Below are positions 26,957 to 34,260 of a DNA stretch of 64,000 nucleotides, in pieces. Made by a program: the position numbers and the translations under genes. Positions within the stretch are counted from its first letter, which is position 1; each line of letters begins with the position of its first letter. The DNA is from Rhizobium vallis (lineage in GTDB: Bacteria; Pseudomonadota; Alphaproteobacteria; Rhizobiales; Rhizobiaceae): assembly GCF_003985155.1 (NCBI RefSeq), contig NZ_ML133694.1, forward strand, positions 62,001-126,000, written 5' to 3'. Under the pieces are notes generated by a model, which did no database searches, was not told the DNA's origin, and saw only the letters and a list, made by a program, of their open reading frames with translations.

Positions 26957-27514
26957 GCTTTCTGACGCGGCCGGTGATTCCGGTCGTGCGTGGCCGGTAC
27001 TGTCCCTGTGGGCGAGGGTCGCAACTCAATCGCAGGTGCTTAACCGATAAAGAGATCCGCAGGGCTCGCCGTCGTGGCGAGCCCTGTTTCGTTGATGCAT
27101 GCCGGTTGCTCCGTACGTGAGACCGATGCCGAGCCTGCGATGCGGTCCGGAGAGCGTCTGTACGCTGATCGCGTAAGCCTATGCTCATGCTTATCTTTTT
27201 CAGGAGCAACAAACGAAAGTCCGGCTCGGCGGGAGACCGCCGTGGCCGCATCTTCGGCTCCTGTATAAGCCTGCAACAGATAAATCTTCCGGCCGCGGCT
27301 TCCCTGTATTTCCTCATTTTCGACGATCGCGCTCCTTCACCCGATGAATAGTCGAATATTCCCAGGCGTGCTTCGGTCGACTTGTTTGCGGGGTATTAGC
27401 GATATTTTAACAATAACGGATAAAATACTTCGATCGAACTTCGTTTCGACTTCGGGTTTTGTCGTGTCGTCGAGACTGCGGCAGCTTGAACGAGGTGTGA
27501 AGAGAGGGGTCGTA
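26957..27514. other. Gene-free stretch (558 bp) upstream of the small membrane protein
   Basis: No convincing coding frame. It contains a strong stem-loop at 27060-27086 and, nearer its end, an AT-richer patch around 27400-27450 that could hold the promoter of the gene at 27515. Confidence 0.5.
27060..27086 (+). terminator. Perfect 11-bp stem-loop, possible terminator of the acyltransferase or a small RNA
   Basis: CAGGGCTCGCC pairs perfectly with GGCGAGCCCTG around GTCGT; TTTCGTT follows. It lies 104 bases past the acyltransferase stop, farther than a typical terminator. Confidence 0.65.
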
Positions 27515-27796
27515 ATGCTCAAGAGCGTGCTCGTCGTGGTTGCCGTCTCCATCGCCGCCGGAGCGACCATTCGCGCCTGGGCCTTTGCGGTCTTTGCATT
27601 TCTGGTGGTCACGGCCTTGGGCATCGTGATCCTGCTGAATGGCTCTTCGCTGAAAGAAACGCTCGCTTCCTGCCTCGAAGTGCTTGTCCTGATGGAAATA
27701 TGTTATCTGGCCGGCCTGTTTGCCTTTTCCTTGTGGGGTCACATTCAAAAGCGCCGGAAAAGGAATGTGGTCGAGTCGACGACCGTTCGCAAGTGA
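27515..27796 (+). CDS. Small two-helix inner-membrane protein, paralogue of the one at 32289
   Basis: A 93-residue protein with two to three hydrophobic helices (SVLVVVAVSIAAGATIRAWA, FAVFAFLVVTALGIVILL, LEVLVLMEICYLAGLFAFSL) and a basic C-terminal tail. The block IRAWAFAVFAFLV is almost identical in the protein encoded at 32289-32588. The ATG at 27515 follows AGAGAGGGGTCGTA. Size, topology and location beside an ExoY-like gene recall the ExoX/PsiA/SyrA class of small exopolysaccharide regulators of rhizobia, but this is only an analogy; no specific residue match can be claimed. Confidence 0.65.
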   Translation: MLKSVLVVVAVSIAAGATIRAWAFAVFAFLVVTALGIVILLNGSSLKETLASCLEVLVLMEICYLAGLFAFSLWGHIQKRRKRNVVESTTVRK

Positions 27797-27828
27797 GCGG
27801 CAAGCGTCCTCACGGATGAGATGATCAC

Positions 27829-27932
27829 TAGAGCATGTCCGTTGTTCTTCGAATCACGGACATGCTCTATCTCTTTGTTTTTACGCAATTCCGGACGCAA
27901 AACCGCTGCGCACTTTTGCTGGAGTTGCTCTA
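27829..27932. repeat. Rhizobial intergenic palindromic repeat element (RIME-like)
   Basis: TAGAGCATGTCCG (27829-27841) and CGGACATGCTCTA (27857-27869) are perfect 13-base arms. A second nested stem follows: GCAATTCC with GGAGTTGC (one wobble pair), inside which GCAAAA pairs with TTTTGC. The element ends CTCTAG, mirroring its CTAGAG opening. This two-palindrome design is familiar from repeated intergenic elements of Rhizobium genomes. It separates the small membrane protein gene from the convergent priming-transferase gene and may double as a terminator. Confidence 0.7.
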
Positions 27933-28002
27933 GGGCAGCGCGGATATGCGGCAGACCGTGATTGGCATCCCTGCCAAAAAGGTGTTGTGCTGTGAGAGGT
28001 GC

Positions 28003-28638
28003 CTAGGAGTCCAGCCTGGGCAACAGCGCCTGCCGGGAAAGCAGGGCGGAGAGTGTTTTCGCCATGATCTGGAAGTCCCATGCGAGCGTCCAGTTGGATA
28101 GGTACTCGGCGTCGAGGGCAAGTCTGTTCTGATAGCTGGCGTCATTGCGCCCACCGGTCCGCCAATGGCCCGTAAGGCCGGGACGGACGGTCATGTAGGC
28201 ATGGGCATGCTCGCCGTAACGCGGCAATTCTTCCTTCGTAATGGCGCGTGGTCCGACGAGGCTCATTTGACCGAGCAGCACGTTGATCAATTGCGGAAGC
28301 TTGTCGAGGCCCGATCGTCCCAGAATATCGCCGATGACAGTCACATGCGGGTTGGGCGTTGCATCGGCATTTACCGTGCGGAACCTGAGGCAACCAAACT
28401 CTTTTCCCTTATAACCGACCCGAATATGGAAATTGAAAAGGGGTCCCCGATCACATAGCGTGATGATGGCTGCCACCGTCAGAAGGAACGGGGACAGCAG
28501 GCATAAAAGGCCTGCAGCAACGATAATGTCCAATGCGCGCTTTAGCATTCTGCTGATCGCGTGGGATTGCGACGAATTGAACGGACGCCTTTCCTGTCGG
28601 GCCTTGGCGAGATCCTGCCAAGGTTTGCTAACGTTCAT
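28003..28638 (-). CDS. ExoY/WcaJ-like sugar transferase, shortened and with altered motifs
   Basis: A 211-residue bacterial sugar transferase, the family that loads the first sugar phosphate on undecaprenyl phosphate. One N-terminal membrane helix (MLKRALDIIVAAGLLCLLSP) precedes the cytoplasmic domain. Compared with the intact copy at 38567 it lacks about 25 residues after FRTVNADATPN, reads GLDKLPQLIN where the family has DELPQ, VGPRAI where it has VGPRP, and GHWRT for GHWQT. The aspartate after FRT (NADA) is kept. The ATG at 28638 is preferred over a TTG at 28674. It may be weakly active, inactive, or changed in role. Confidence 0.78.
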   Translation of the reverse strand: MNVSKPWQDLAKARQERRPFNSSQSHAISRMLKRALDIIVAAGLLCLLSPFLLTVAAIITLCDRGPLFNFHIRVGYKGKEFGCLRFRTVNADATPNPHVTVIGDILGRSGLDKLPQLINVLLGQMSLVGPRAITKEELPRYGEHAHAYMTVRPGLTGHWRTGGRNDASYQNRLALDAEYLSNWTLAWDFQIMAKTLSALLSRQALLPRLDS

Positions 28639-29109
28639 ACTCTGATTTTCTCCCGCCACCCGCGTCTCCGTCAACCAATCGCAGAAATCACAGCTAAAGC
28701 TTGTTTTAATGCAGGTCTAATGTCTGTGACCACGGTCATATTGGAGGATAAATTCTTTGTGAGGTGAAGTAAATTTGTGTATATTTGAAATGATGCGTTT
28801 GATTGTCGGAAAATGTATTAAATAATACTTGTATACATTTTGTTGTTTTGTGTTTTTCTTGTCCTTAATAATTTATGTTTTGAGCGACTAAGCTCATGTT
28901 TTTGTATAGGTATCGTCGATTACCCCAAAAATGGCTTTGATTCGTAGAATTCAATATGATTTCCATTATATATAAATATGAGCAATCGTCATAATTAGGT
29001 ATAGTTTAAACACGAAATTTTTATTTTATTACTATTTGACTTTCTAAATTAACATATTACGAATGCTGCCGACCGCAATCAGCCAATTAGTCTGCGTGGA
29101 GTTTCGCGT
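28639..29109. other. AT-rich divergent promoter region (471 bp)
   Basis: Between the leftward sugar transferase and the rightward Crp/Fnr gene. Most of it from about 28770 to 29060 is strikingly AT-rich; the rows 28801-28860 and 28981-29040 have 14 G/C in 60 bases each, unlike the GC-rich genes around. Contains the Crp-type box at 28725. Such regions are typical targets of nucleoid or MucR/Ros-type regulators. Confidence 0.7.
28725..28740. promoter_or_regulatory. Crp/Fnr-type box next to sugar transferase copy 1
   Basis: TGTGA-CCACGG-TCATA matches TGTGA-N6-TCACA at nine of ten positions. The surrounding block (GTCTGTGACCACGGTCATA) aligns with GTCTGTTACCAAGGTCATA in the equivalent spot at 39331-39348, while the rest of the two spacers hardly aligns, so the site appears conserved by selection. 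Confidence 0.6.
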
Positions 29110-29850
29110 ATGGACGGGGTAATTAGCATCAGGGACAACAGGACTGGAAGAAACACCGCGCGAATAGGCGACGGGGTTACTTGCGGATCTGCTGTTCAAT
29201 ACGGTGGCAGAGCGGATTTGGATCACGAGTTCCCGTTTTCCCGATCGAGTGTTCGGAAGTTTCGCCGTGGTGAAGTCATTGCCGGTGCCGGTGTCCTCAT
29301 CGACATGTTCGCCCGCGTGCAGCGCGGAATGGTGACTGCGAGCACGCCCTTGCCCGATGGCCGTGAGTTCATCGTCGAAATCATTCCGAAGGGCGGCTTG
29401 ATCGGAGAGCTGGAGGTGCTGCGCAAGCAGTCTCTCAGCCTCGAATATCGGGCCTCGTCGGACTGCGAACTGCATTTCTTCGACGGTCGCTCGCTGCGGG
29501 AGTTATGTGCAAACAATCCGCAATTTCAGGTGAAAATCCTGTCGAAGGCGCTGGCGCGTGTTTCCGAACTCGAACTGCGTCTGATTTCCAACGCGGGGTC
29601 GAATTTGAGGCAGAGATTGGCCCGGACGCTGCTGCGCCTTTCCGCCGTGTACAGGATGGATGCGCAGAATAGCGGCGACGAGCTCACCATCTCCCAACAT
29701 GACCTTGCCGCGACACTGCCGGCATCGCGTGAAAAGGTGAACCAGTGCTTGCGGCGCTTGCGCGAGGACAAGGTGGTCGACGGGGCGCAGGGCAAGATCC
29801 GCATTCTCAATCGCAAGGCGCTGGAAGCTTATGCCGAGGGCGAGGCTTGA
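29110..29850 (+). CDS. Crp/Fnr-family transcriptional regulator (copy 1)
   Basis: A 246-residue regulator. A cyclic-nucleotide-binding-type beta roll (VRKFRRGEVIAGAGVLIDMF, GLIGELEVLRKQSLSLEYRA) is joined by a long dimer helix to a C-terminal winged helix with ISQHDLAATLPASREKVNQC; the SRE-x-V recognition helix matches Crp (SRETV). The phosphate-cassette Arg-Ser pair of Crp is not clearly kept and there is no FNR cysteine cluster, so the signal is unknown. GGAG lies eight bases before the ATG. Close paralogue of the protein at 39741. It is divergent from the priming-transferase gene across an AT-rich region. Confidence 0.85.
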   Translation: MDGVISIRDNRTGRNTARIGDGVTCGSAVQYGGRADLDHEFPFSRSSVRKFRRGEVIAGAGVLIDMFARVQRGMVTASTPLPDGREFIVEIIPKGGLIGELEVLRKQSLSLEYRASSDCELHFFDGRSLRELCANNPQFQVKILSKALARVSELELRLISNAGSNLRQRLARTLLRLSAVYRMDAQNSGDELTISQHDLAATLPASREKVNQCLRRLREDKVVDGAQGKIRILNRKALEAYAEGEA

Positions 29851-29894
29851 GGCACCGCCCCGATAAAGGCAAAATGGAATAGGGAATTTTTTCC

Positions 29895-29918
29895 GAAGCC
29901 CGCCGCATGGCGGGTTTC
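29895..29918 (+). terminator. Stem-loop terminator after Crp/Fnr copy 1
   Basis: GAAGCCCGCC pairs with GGCGGGTTTC (one G-T wobble) around GCAT; GTGTTTAAT follows. It lies 44 bases past the regulator stop, so copy 1 is probably monocistronic, unlike copy 2. Confidence 0.65.
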
Positions 29919-30020
29919 GTGTTTAATGGCGACAAAGTCGAATGCGCGAGGAAACGGATTGGAACTCAAACCGGCGCTCTAAGATATCGCCAACGGGTGC
30001 CGGCTTCGGGGCTGCATGCC

Positions 30021-31079
30021 TTAGACTTCGCTCTCCGAGGCATTCTTCCAATATTTCCATCCTTCACCCTGGATCAGTCCGTGATCGGACAGGTCCTTCC
30101 AGCTTCTGTAGGTGCCGGTATCGTCATAGACGAAGTGATCGATGTCTTTACTCGAGGAATAAACGGTATATTCCTCGGTATGTTGGGCCCGGTGCGCTGC
30201 ATCAGCGACCTTGTGAACGAAGGTCGATAGGAACTTGAAATGCAGGAGGGCGCCGGATACGCCGGGCGCTCCGCGCATCTCGCCCAAATTCAGGGAAAGC
30301 GGCCAGACCTGGTGCGACGACTTGAGAAACAGACGTTCGCCGGACACGTAGACCAGCGGTATCTTGTTGAGCGCCGGACCGTCCCAGAGCCGGTCGCGGA
30401 AATAGACGCGCCCGCGAACACCGCCCTTGATCCATATCGTCCAATTGCGTTTGTCGAAATGCGCGACATAACCGGATCGGTCGAAGAGATTGCAGACCTC
30501 GAGCGGATTGCGACCGGGTTCACATATGTTTTCGAGAACGGGGTGCGGGCTGTACATGTCGATCATGACCGAGCGGAGGGAGTGGCCGCCCATGGATTCG
30601 ATGTAGGCGGTCAGTTGATCGATCGGCCTGATGTCGCAGTGCGGATAGACCAGGAACTCGTCCGCATCGACATAGAGGACCCATTTTTCCCGGCAGTGGC
30701 GGTTGATGACCTCGTTGATCCAGTCGTTTCCAAATCTCGCCGCCTTGTAGGATCCATGAGCCGAAACCAGGGAGACGTCGTCAAAACCCGACAGCAATTC
30801 TATGGTGCCGTCCGTCGAGCCGTTGTCGATGCAGATGAAGTGCTCGAAGCCGAGATCACGATAATATTGCAGGAAAAATGCCAGCCGGTGCCCTTCGTCG
30901 CGGATCACGCAAATGAGGACGTGACGGGCCTGCTTGAGCCCGCTGCGCAACAGGTCATAGCGAAGCTGCCGGGCCTTGAGGGAGCGGCGAAATCGGGCTT
31001 TGACGTAATGGGAGATACTGGCGGCGGAAGCGCTATTGCTCATCTCAGGTCGAACCAACAATGCATCATCATACAGCAT
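30021..31079 (-). CDS. Glycosyltransferase family 2-like protein
   Basis: A 352-residue cytoplasmic enzyme with a GT-A fold opening HVLICVIRDEGHRLAFFLQY and FICIDNGSTDGTIELL, then the DxD-type nucleotide-sugar motif in KWVLYVDADEFLVY. The NEG-type opening with IRDE and the DADEF motif are typical of the Glyco_tranf_2_4 group. The ATG at 31079 overlaps the end of the GT8 gene by 11 bases, which favours it; an ATG at 31043 is also possible. It probably adds a sugar to the lipid-linked repeat unit. Confidence 0.8.
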   Translation of the reverse strand: MLYDDALLVRPEMSNSASAASISHYVKARFRRSLKARQLRYDLLRSGLKQARHVLICVIRDEGHRLAFFLQYYRDLGFEHFICIDNGSTDGTIELLSGFDDVSLVSAHGSYKAARFGNDWINEVINRHCREKWVLYVDADEFLVYPHCDIRPIDQLTAYIESMGGHSLRSVMIDMYSPHPVLENICEPGRNPLEVCNLFDRSGYVAHFDKRNWTIWIKGGVRGRVYFRDRLWDGPALNKIPLVYVSGERLFLKSSHQVWPLSLNLGEMRGAPGVSGALLHFKFLSTFVHKVADAAHRAQHTEEYTVYSSSKDIDHFVYDDTGTYRSWKDLSDHGLIQGEGWKYWKNASESEV

Positions 31080-31980
31080 AGTCGCCGACCAGCAGGCTCT
31101 GGACCCGCGGATTGGGTCCGCCATTCTCAATGGCGTGGCGGATGCGCGCTCGTATCGACCGGTATTTATACAGCACCTTACGATCGAAGCTTATTCCGCG
31201 ATACAGCGAGTTGTAGATCGGGTGCGCTTTGCGCAGGTCGACATAGACCTGGCTTTCCGTGTCGGTCCACGGAAAGAAAGATCCATGCCACGGCTTCGGA
31301 TGCGCCATGTAATGGACGATCGACAAGGACGACATGTTCACGAGGTGAAGGAACTGCTTGGGAAAATTCCAGCGGTTCGAAACGAGGATGAGCGAGGCGC
31401 CGCAGACGTAGTTCAATGCGCCCTGATCATGTTTGCCCTCGCATGCTTCGGGATTTCTGGCAAAAAGCTCAAGCGCCTCCTGTCCGATCCAGCCGTTGCG
31501 ATGGAACTTCAGCACTCCCGCGTTGAAATAGTGGCTGTCCTTTCCCGTGTCGAGAAAGTCGTGGATCGCCGTATAATCCCGCGCCGCGAAAAACCTGCCC
31601 TCGGGAACCCAGGCGCTTTCGAAGGCGCCGAGATCGCTGACGATCTGAGTGTCCCCATCGAGGTAGATGATCTGGGTGTAGTTGGCAGGCAGAACTTCGC
31701 AGAGGACCAGCTTGGCCATTGTGCTGACACTGATGCGGCCTTGAAAATGCGAACCGTCGAGCTTGCCGAGCGAGTCCTGCAGCGCTTCGGTCGCATCGAT
31801 CAGATCGACCCTGCTTGCCGCAAGCAGTGCTTTCAGCTCTTCGAAATTGTCCAGACGTTCCGACATGAGGACGCAGACATCGGTTGCAGGGCTTGCGAAT
31901 TTGCGAGCCTGAAGCGCCGATAGAATAGTCGGAAACGAATACTCGACGTCCGTGACGTAGACCACGCATTGATTGTTCAT
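31069..31980 (-). CDS. Glycosyltransferase family 8
   Basis: A 303-residue retaining glycosyltransferase. It opens CVVYVTDVEYSFPTILSALQ, has the DxD metal motif in TQIIYLDGDTQIVSDL, FNAGVLKFHRNGW in the middle, and the C-terminal histidine motif HYMAHPKPWHGSFFPW; these are the GT8 hallmarks. It likely transfers galactose or glucose from the UDP-sugar. First gene of a two-gene leftward unit with the GT2 gene; divergent from the small membrane protein at 32289. Confidence 0.87.
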   Translation of the reverse strand: MNNQCVVYVTDVEYSFPTILSALQARKFASPATDVCVLMSERLDNFEELKALLAASRVDLIDATEALQDSLGKLDGSHFQGRISVSTMAKLVLCEVLPANYTQIIYLDGDTQIVSDLGAFESAWVPEGRFFAARDYTAIHDFLDTGKDSHYFNAGVLKFHRNGWIGQEALELFARNPEACEGKHDQGALNYVCGASLILVSNRWNFPKQFLHLVNMSSLSIVHYMAHPKPWHGSFFPWTDTESQVYVDLRKAHPIYNSLYRGISFDRKVLYKYRSIRARIRHAIENGGPNPRVQSLLVGDYAV

Positions 31981-32288
31981 GTCATCACCCTTCCGGTTGC
32001 CTGCAACAGGACTGAACCGTTGTTGTCTTCCAGGTCGAGGGAACAGTTGTTGATTGAGCCGGCGGACCTGTCGTATGACGGTCCAGTCCAGTATATATTG
32101 AGGGTGGCAGGCCTGCCCGTTGGATGGAACAGCGTTGGGCTGCCTGCGGCTTTTGGGTGTATCATTGTCGAGATATTCGCCATGAAGAGTGCCTTGCCTG
32201 TCTCGGGGCTGTGTTTCGCTCTCTTGTTCCGCGGCAGGAAGACCCTTGCGCGGACCGCGGTCGGAATGCAGAGGGAAGGAGGATTGTC
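31981..32288. other. Divergent intergenic region (308 bp)
   Basis: Lies between the GT8 gene and the small membrane protein. A short inverted repeat GGACC...GGTCC (32064-32084) encloses TGTCGTATGAC. No coding frame or strong promoter could be picked out. Confidence 0.4.
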
Positions 32289-32588
32289 ATGCTGATCATC
32301 ACACTGGTAGCCGCACTGGTTTCGATCGCTGCCGGCACTTCCATCCGGGCATGGGCCTTCGCGATATTCGCATTCCTTGTGGCAATCGGCCTCGGCAGCG
32401 TGGCTTTCGTCGACGGGTCTTCCGTGATCACGGCATCGCTTTCCGGCATTGCTATCCTCGTGCTCATGGAAATCGGCTATGTCGCGGGCGTCTTCCTGTC
32501 GGGATTTGCGCGGCGCAGCGCCAGGCTGCGGGAAAACAGCTCCGGCACAGATAACGTCCCTACCGCGAGTGAGCGTCAGCAGAGCTGA
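32289..32588 (+). CDS. Small two-helix inner-membrane protein, paralogue of the one at 27515
   Basis: A 99-residue protein with hydrophobic helices ITLVAALVSIAAGTSIRAWA, FAIFAFLVAIGLGSVAF and GIAILVLMEIGYVAGVFL and a polar, serine-rich tail. It aligns over its whole membrane part with the 27515 protein (IRAWAFAIFAFLV, then VLMEIGYVAG against VLMEICYLAG). GGAGG lies six bases before the ATG. It is alone on its strand inside an exopolysaccharide gene block. As with its paralogue, ExoX/SyrA-like regulation is a guess from size and context. Confidence 0.65.
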   Translation: MLIITLVAALVSIAAGTSIRAWAFAIFAFLVAIGLGSVAFVDGSSVITASLSGIAILVLMEIGYVAGVFLSGFARRSARLRENSSGTDNVPTASERQQS

Positions 32589-32668
32589 CATCGAAGGATG
32601 TGTCTCGGGTGGAGGCGCGGCGGCGGATTGCCACGGCCTCTCGCCAAGACGGAGGTTCGGGGCGCCGG

Positions 32669-34138
32669 TCATCGCGTTGCAAACATCGGCGTTCTCGCAA
32701 GAGATGCCGATGCCTCCGGTGGACGCCTGTTCGCGAGCGTTCGGGTGACCGGATGCCGCACGATGTAAGGGCCGGCTAGGCAGCCCGCCGCCAGACCGGC
32801 GGTGGTGCTGAACAGCAGGCCGAGATCAGTACCGCTTCCCGAGATCGCCGCCGAACCGATCTGCGCGATGGATGCCATGACAGCGGCGTTTCCGATCGCG
32901 TGCCTCTGGCGATCGCCGGTTATGCGCCGGCCGGATGCTCTCACAAGGCTATACAGGAAGGCGGCGAAGAGAAGGGTTCCGGTCAATCCGACATTGGACA
33001 GCAACGCCGCGATGAAACTTGAGGCCCGGACCGTGCCGAGCCCGGCGCCGAAGGTGGCTGTATCGACGAAGGCGATCAATGCCAGCGTGTTCCAGGCGGT
33101 GCGCTCTTCGCCGGATTGCGACTGAAGCTTATCCGATACGGTGGTATTGACGAGACCGGCGACGGAATCCCATGCATCGGGGACAAGGCTGAGGGCGACG
33201 ATGGCGCAGGGGATCAGGAACAGCGTGATCACCAGGAACGTCACATGCGAGGCGGCGGTCGGGCCGCGGATCAGCCGTTTCAGGCAGAACAGCATGAACA
33301 TGCAGACGGCGAAGACGCCTGCGACATAGGCAGTTGTCGATGTGCACAGGACGATCGTCGGGCCGATAAAGAGAGTGGCAAGCCCGGCCATGCGGCTGTG
33401 AACGCGCTCCAGCCAAAGCATGAGGGTGAAGCAGAAATAGGCCAATGCGACGGCGCCGTACATGCTCGCCTCGGGAAAGGGGCCGACGATGCGCTTGAAG
33501 CCGTGGATCGCCTCGGCCGTATGCATCGTATAGTTCGCATTTCTGATGATATCGAGCAGCTGCGACTGGCCGGTCAGGAACGTTCCCCAATCGGCAAGCG
33601 CGAAGGCGAAACATACGATCGAGGCTATGATCAGCTGTTGCGCGATGAAACGGGTGTATCCCAGTCTCGCAAGCCCGGCGACGATGGCAAAGCAGGCGAG
33701 GTCGCCAAGCAGATAGACGGACTGGCTGAGATTGGATGAGCCGGGAGCGAGCGGAGCGGCCACCGTCGACATCATGCCCGAGGGGTCTCGTGCGGAGGAA
33801 TAGACGAGGGTCGCGCCTGCAAAGATGCGGGGCAGGAAGAAAGACGACACCACGGAAAACAGGATATAGGCGGCAAACCAGAAACCGGGACCCGGATAGG
33901 CGAGGCTCGCGAGCGCGGCCTGCGTCTGAACCGGGCGCAACAAGACGGCCGCGACCAGAAAGAGCACCAGAAGATGGCTCGGCTGGATGCTGCTGCCGCC
34001 AAGCGCGGGCAGCTGCAGAGCCGCCGCGGCGCCCAGCAGCGTCAACAGGCAAAGGACCACGATGGCGAAGCGGGCGCCGTTGACCATGCAGAGCACGCCA
34101 AGCAGCAAAGTGATGAAACCGATCGGTTCTAGCGACAT
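32669..34138 (-). CDS. O-antigen-ligase/Wzy-like polysaccharide polymerase
   Basis: A 489-residue membrane protein with about twelve hydrophobic helices. The order fits Wzy-type polymerases: helical first half with a charged loop (FAGATLVYSSARDPSG), then WLERVHSRMAGLATLFIGP and a larger periplasmic loop near NTTVSDKLQSQSGEERTAWN. Wzy proteins are poorly conserved, so the call rests mainly on topology and on this being the only such protein in a locus with flippase, co-polymerase and export genes. The ATG at 34138 follows CGGAAGC; an in-frame start lies 36 bases upstream. Confidence 0.72.
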   Translation of the reverse strand: MSLEPIGFITLLLGVLCMVNGARFAIVVLCLLTLLGAAAALQLPALGGSSIQPSHLLVLFLVAAVLLRPVQTQAALASLAYPGPGFWFAAYILFSVVSSFFLPRIFAGATLVYSSARDPSGMMSTVAAPLAPGSSNLSQSVYLLGDLACFAIVAGLARLGYTRFIAQQLIIASIVCFAFALADWGTFLTGQSQLLDIIRNANYTMHTAEAIHGFKRIVGPFPEASMYGAVALAYFCFTLMLWLERVHSRMAGLATLFIGPTIVLCTSTTAYVAGVFAVCMFMLFCLKRLIRGPTAASHVTFLVITLFLIPCAIVALSLVPDAWDSVAGLVNTTVSDKLQSQSGEERTAWNTLALIAFVDTATFGAGLGTVRASSFIAALLSNVGLTGTLLFAAFLYSLVRASGRRITGDRQRHAIGNAAVMASIAQIGSAAISGSGTDLGLLFSTTAGLAAGCLAGPYIVRHPVTRTLANRRPPEASASLARTPMFATR

Positions 34139-34260
34139 GCTTCCGATCCCGATCCTAGAGGGCCGCCGAAGCATGGCTTTTGCCGAAGACCGGCATGCAC
34201 CTCTCGACGCGTCGCCCTGGGCGAAAGCCGCCCACTGTCGTTGATGATCACAACAGGCTC

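Noticed and set aside
27074..27268. A 64-codon gene in the stretch before 27515
   Set aside because: No ribosome-binding site, low-complexity composition, and overlap with competing frames on both strands.
27829..27869. CRISPR-like or attachment site reading of the TAGAGCATGTCCG palindrome
   Set aside because: Only one copy pair with no spacer array and no integrase nearby; it fits a rhizobial intergenic palindromic element.
28639..29109. Replication origin suggested by the AT-rich stretch
   Set aside because: No DnaA boxes, iterons or rep genes seen; a matching AT-rich spacer occurs at 39269-39740 in the same gene context, so promoter silencing is a better explanation.
29110..29850. An FNR-type oxygen sensor
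   Set aside because: The N-terminal cysteine cluster needed for the iron-sulfur centre is missing in both Crp/Fnr proteins of the locus.
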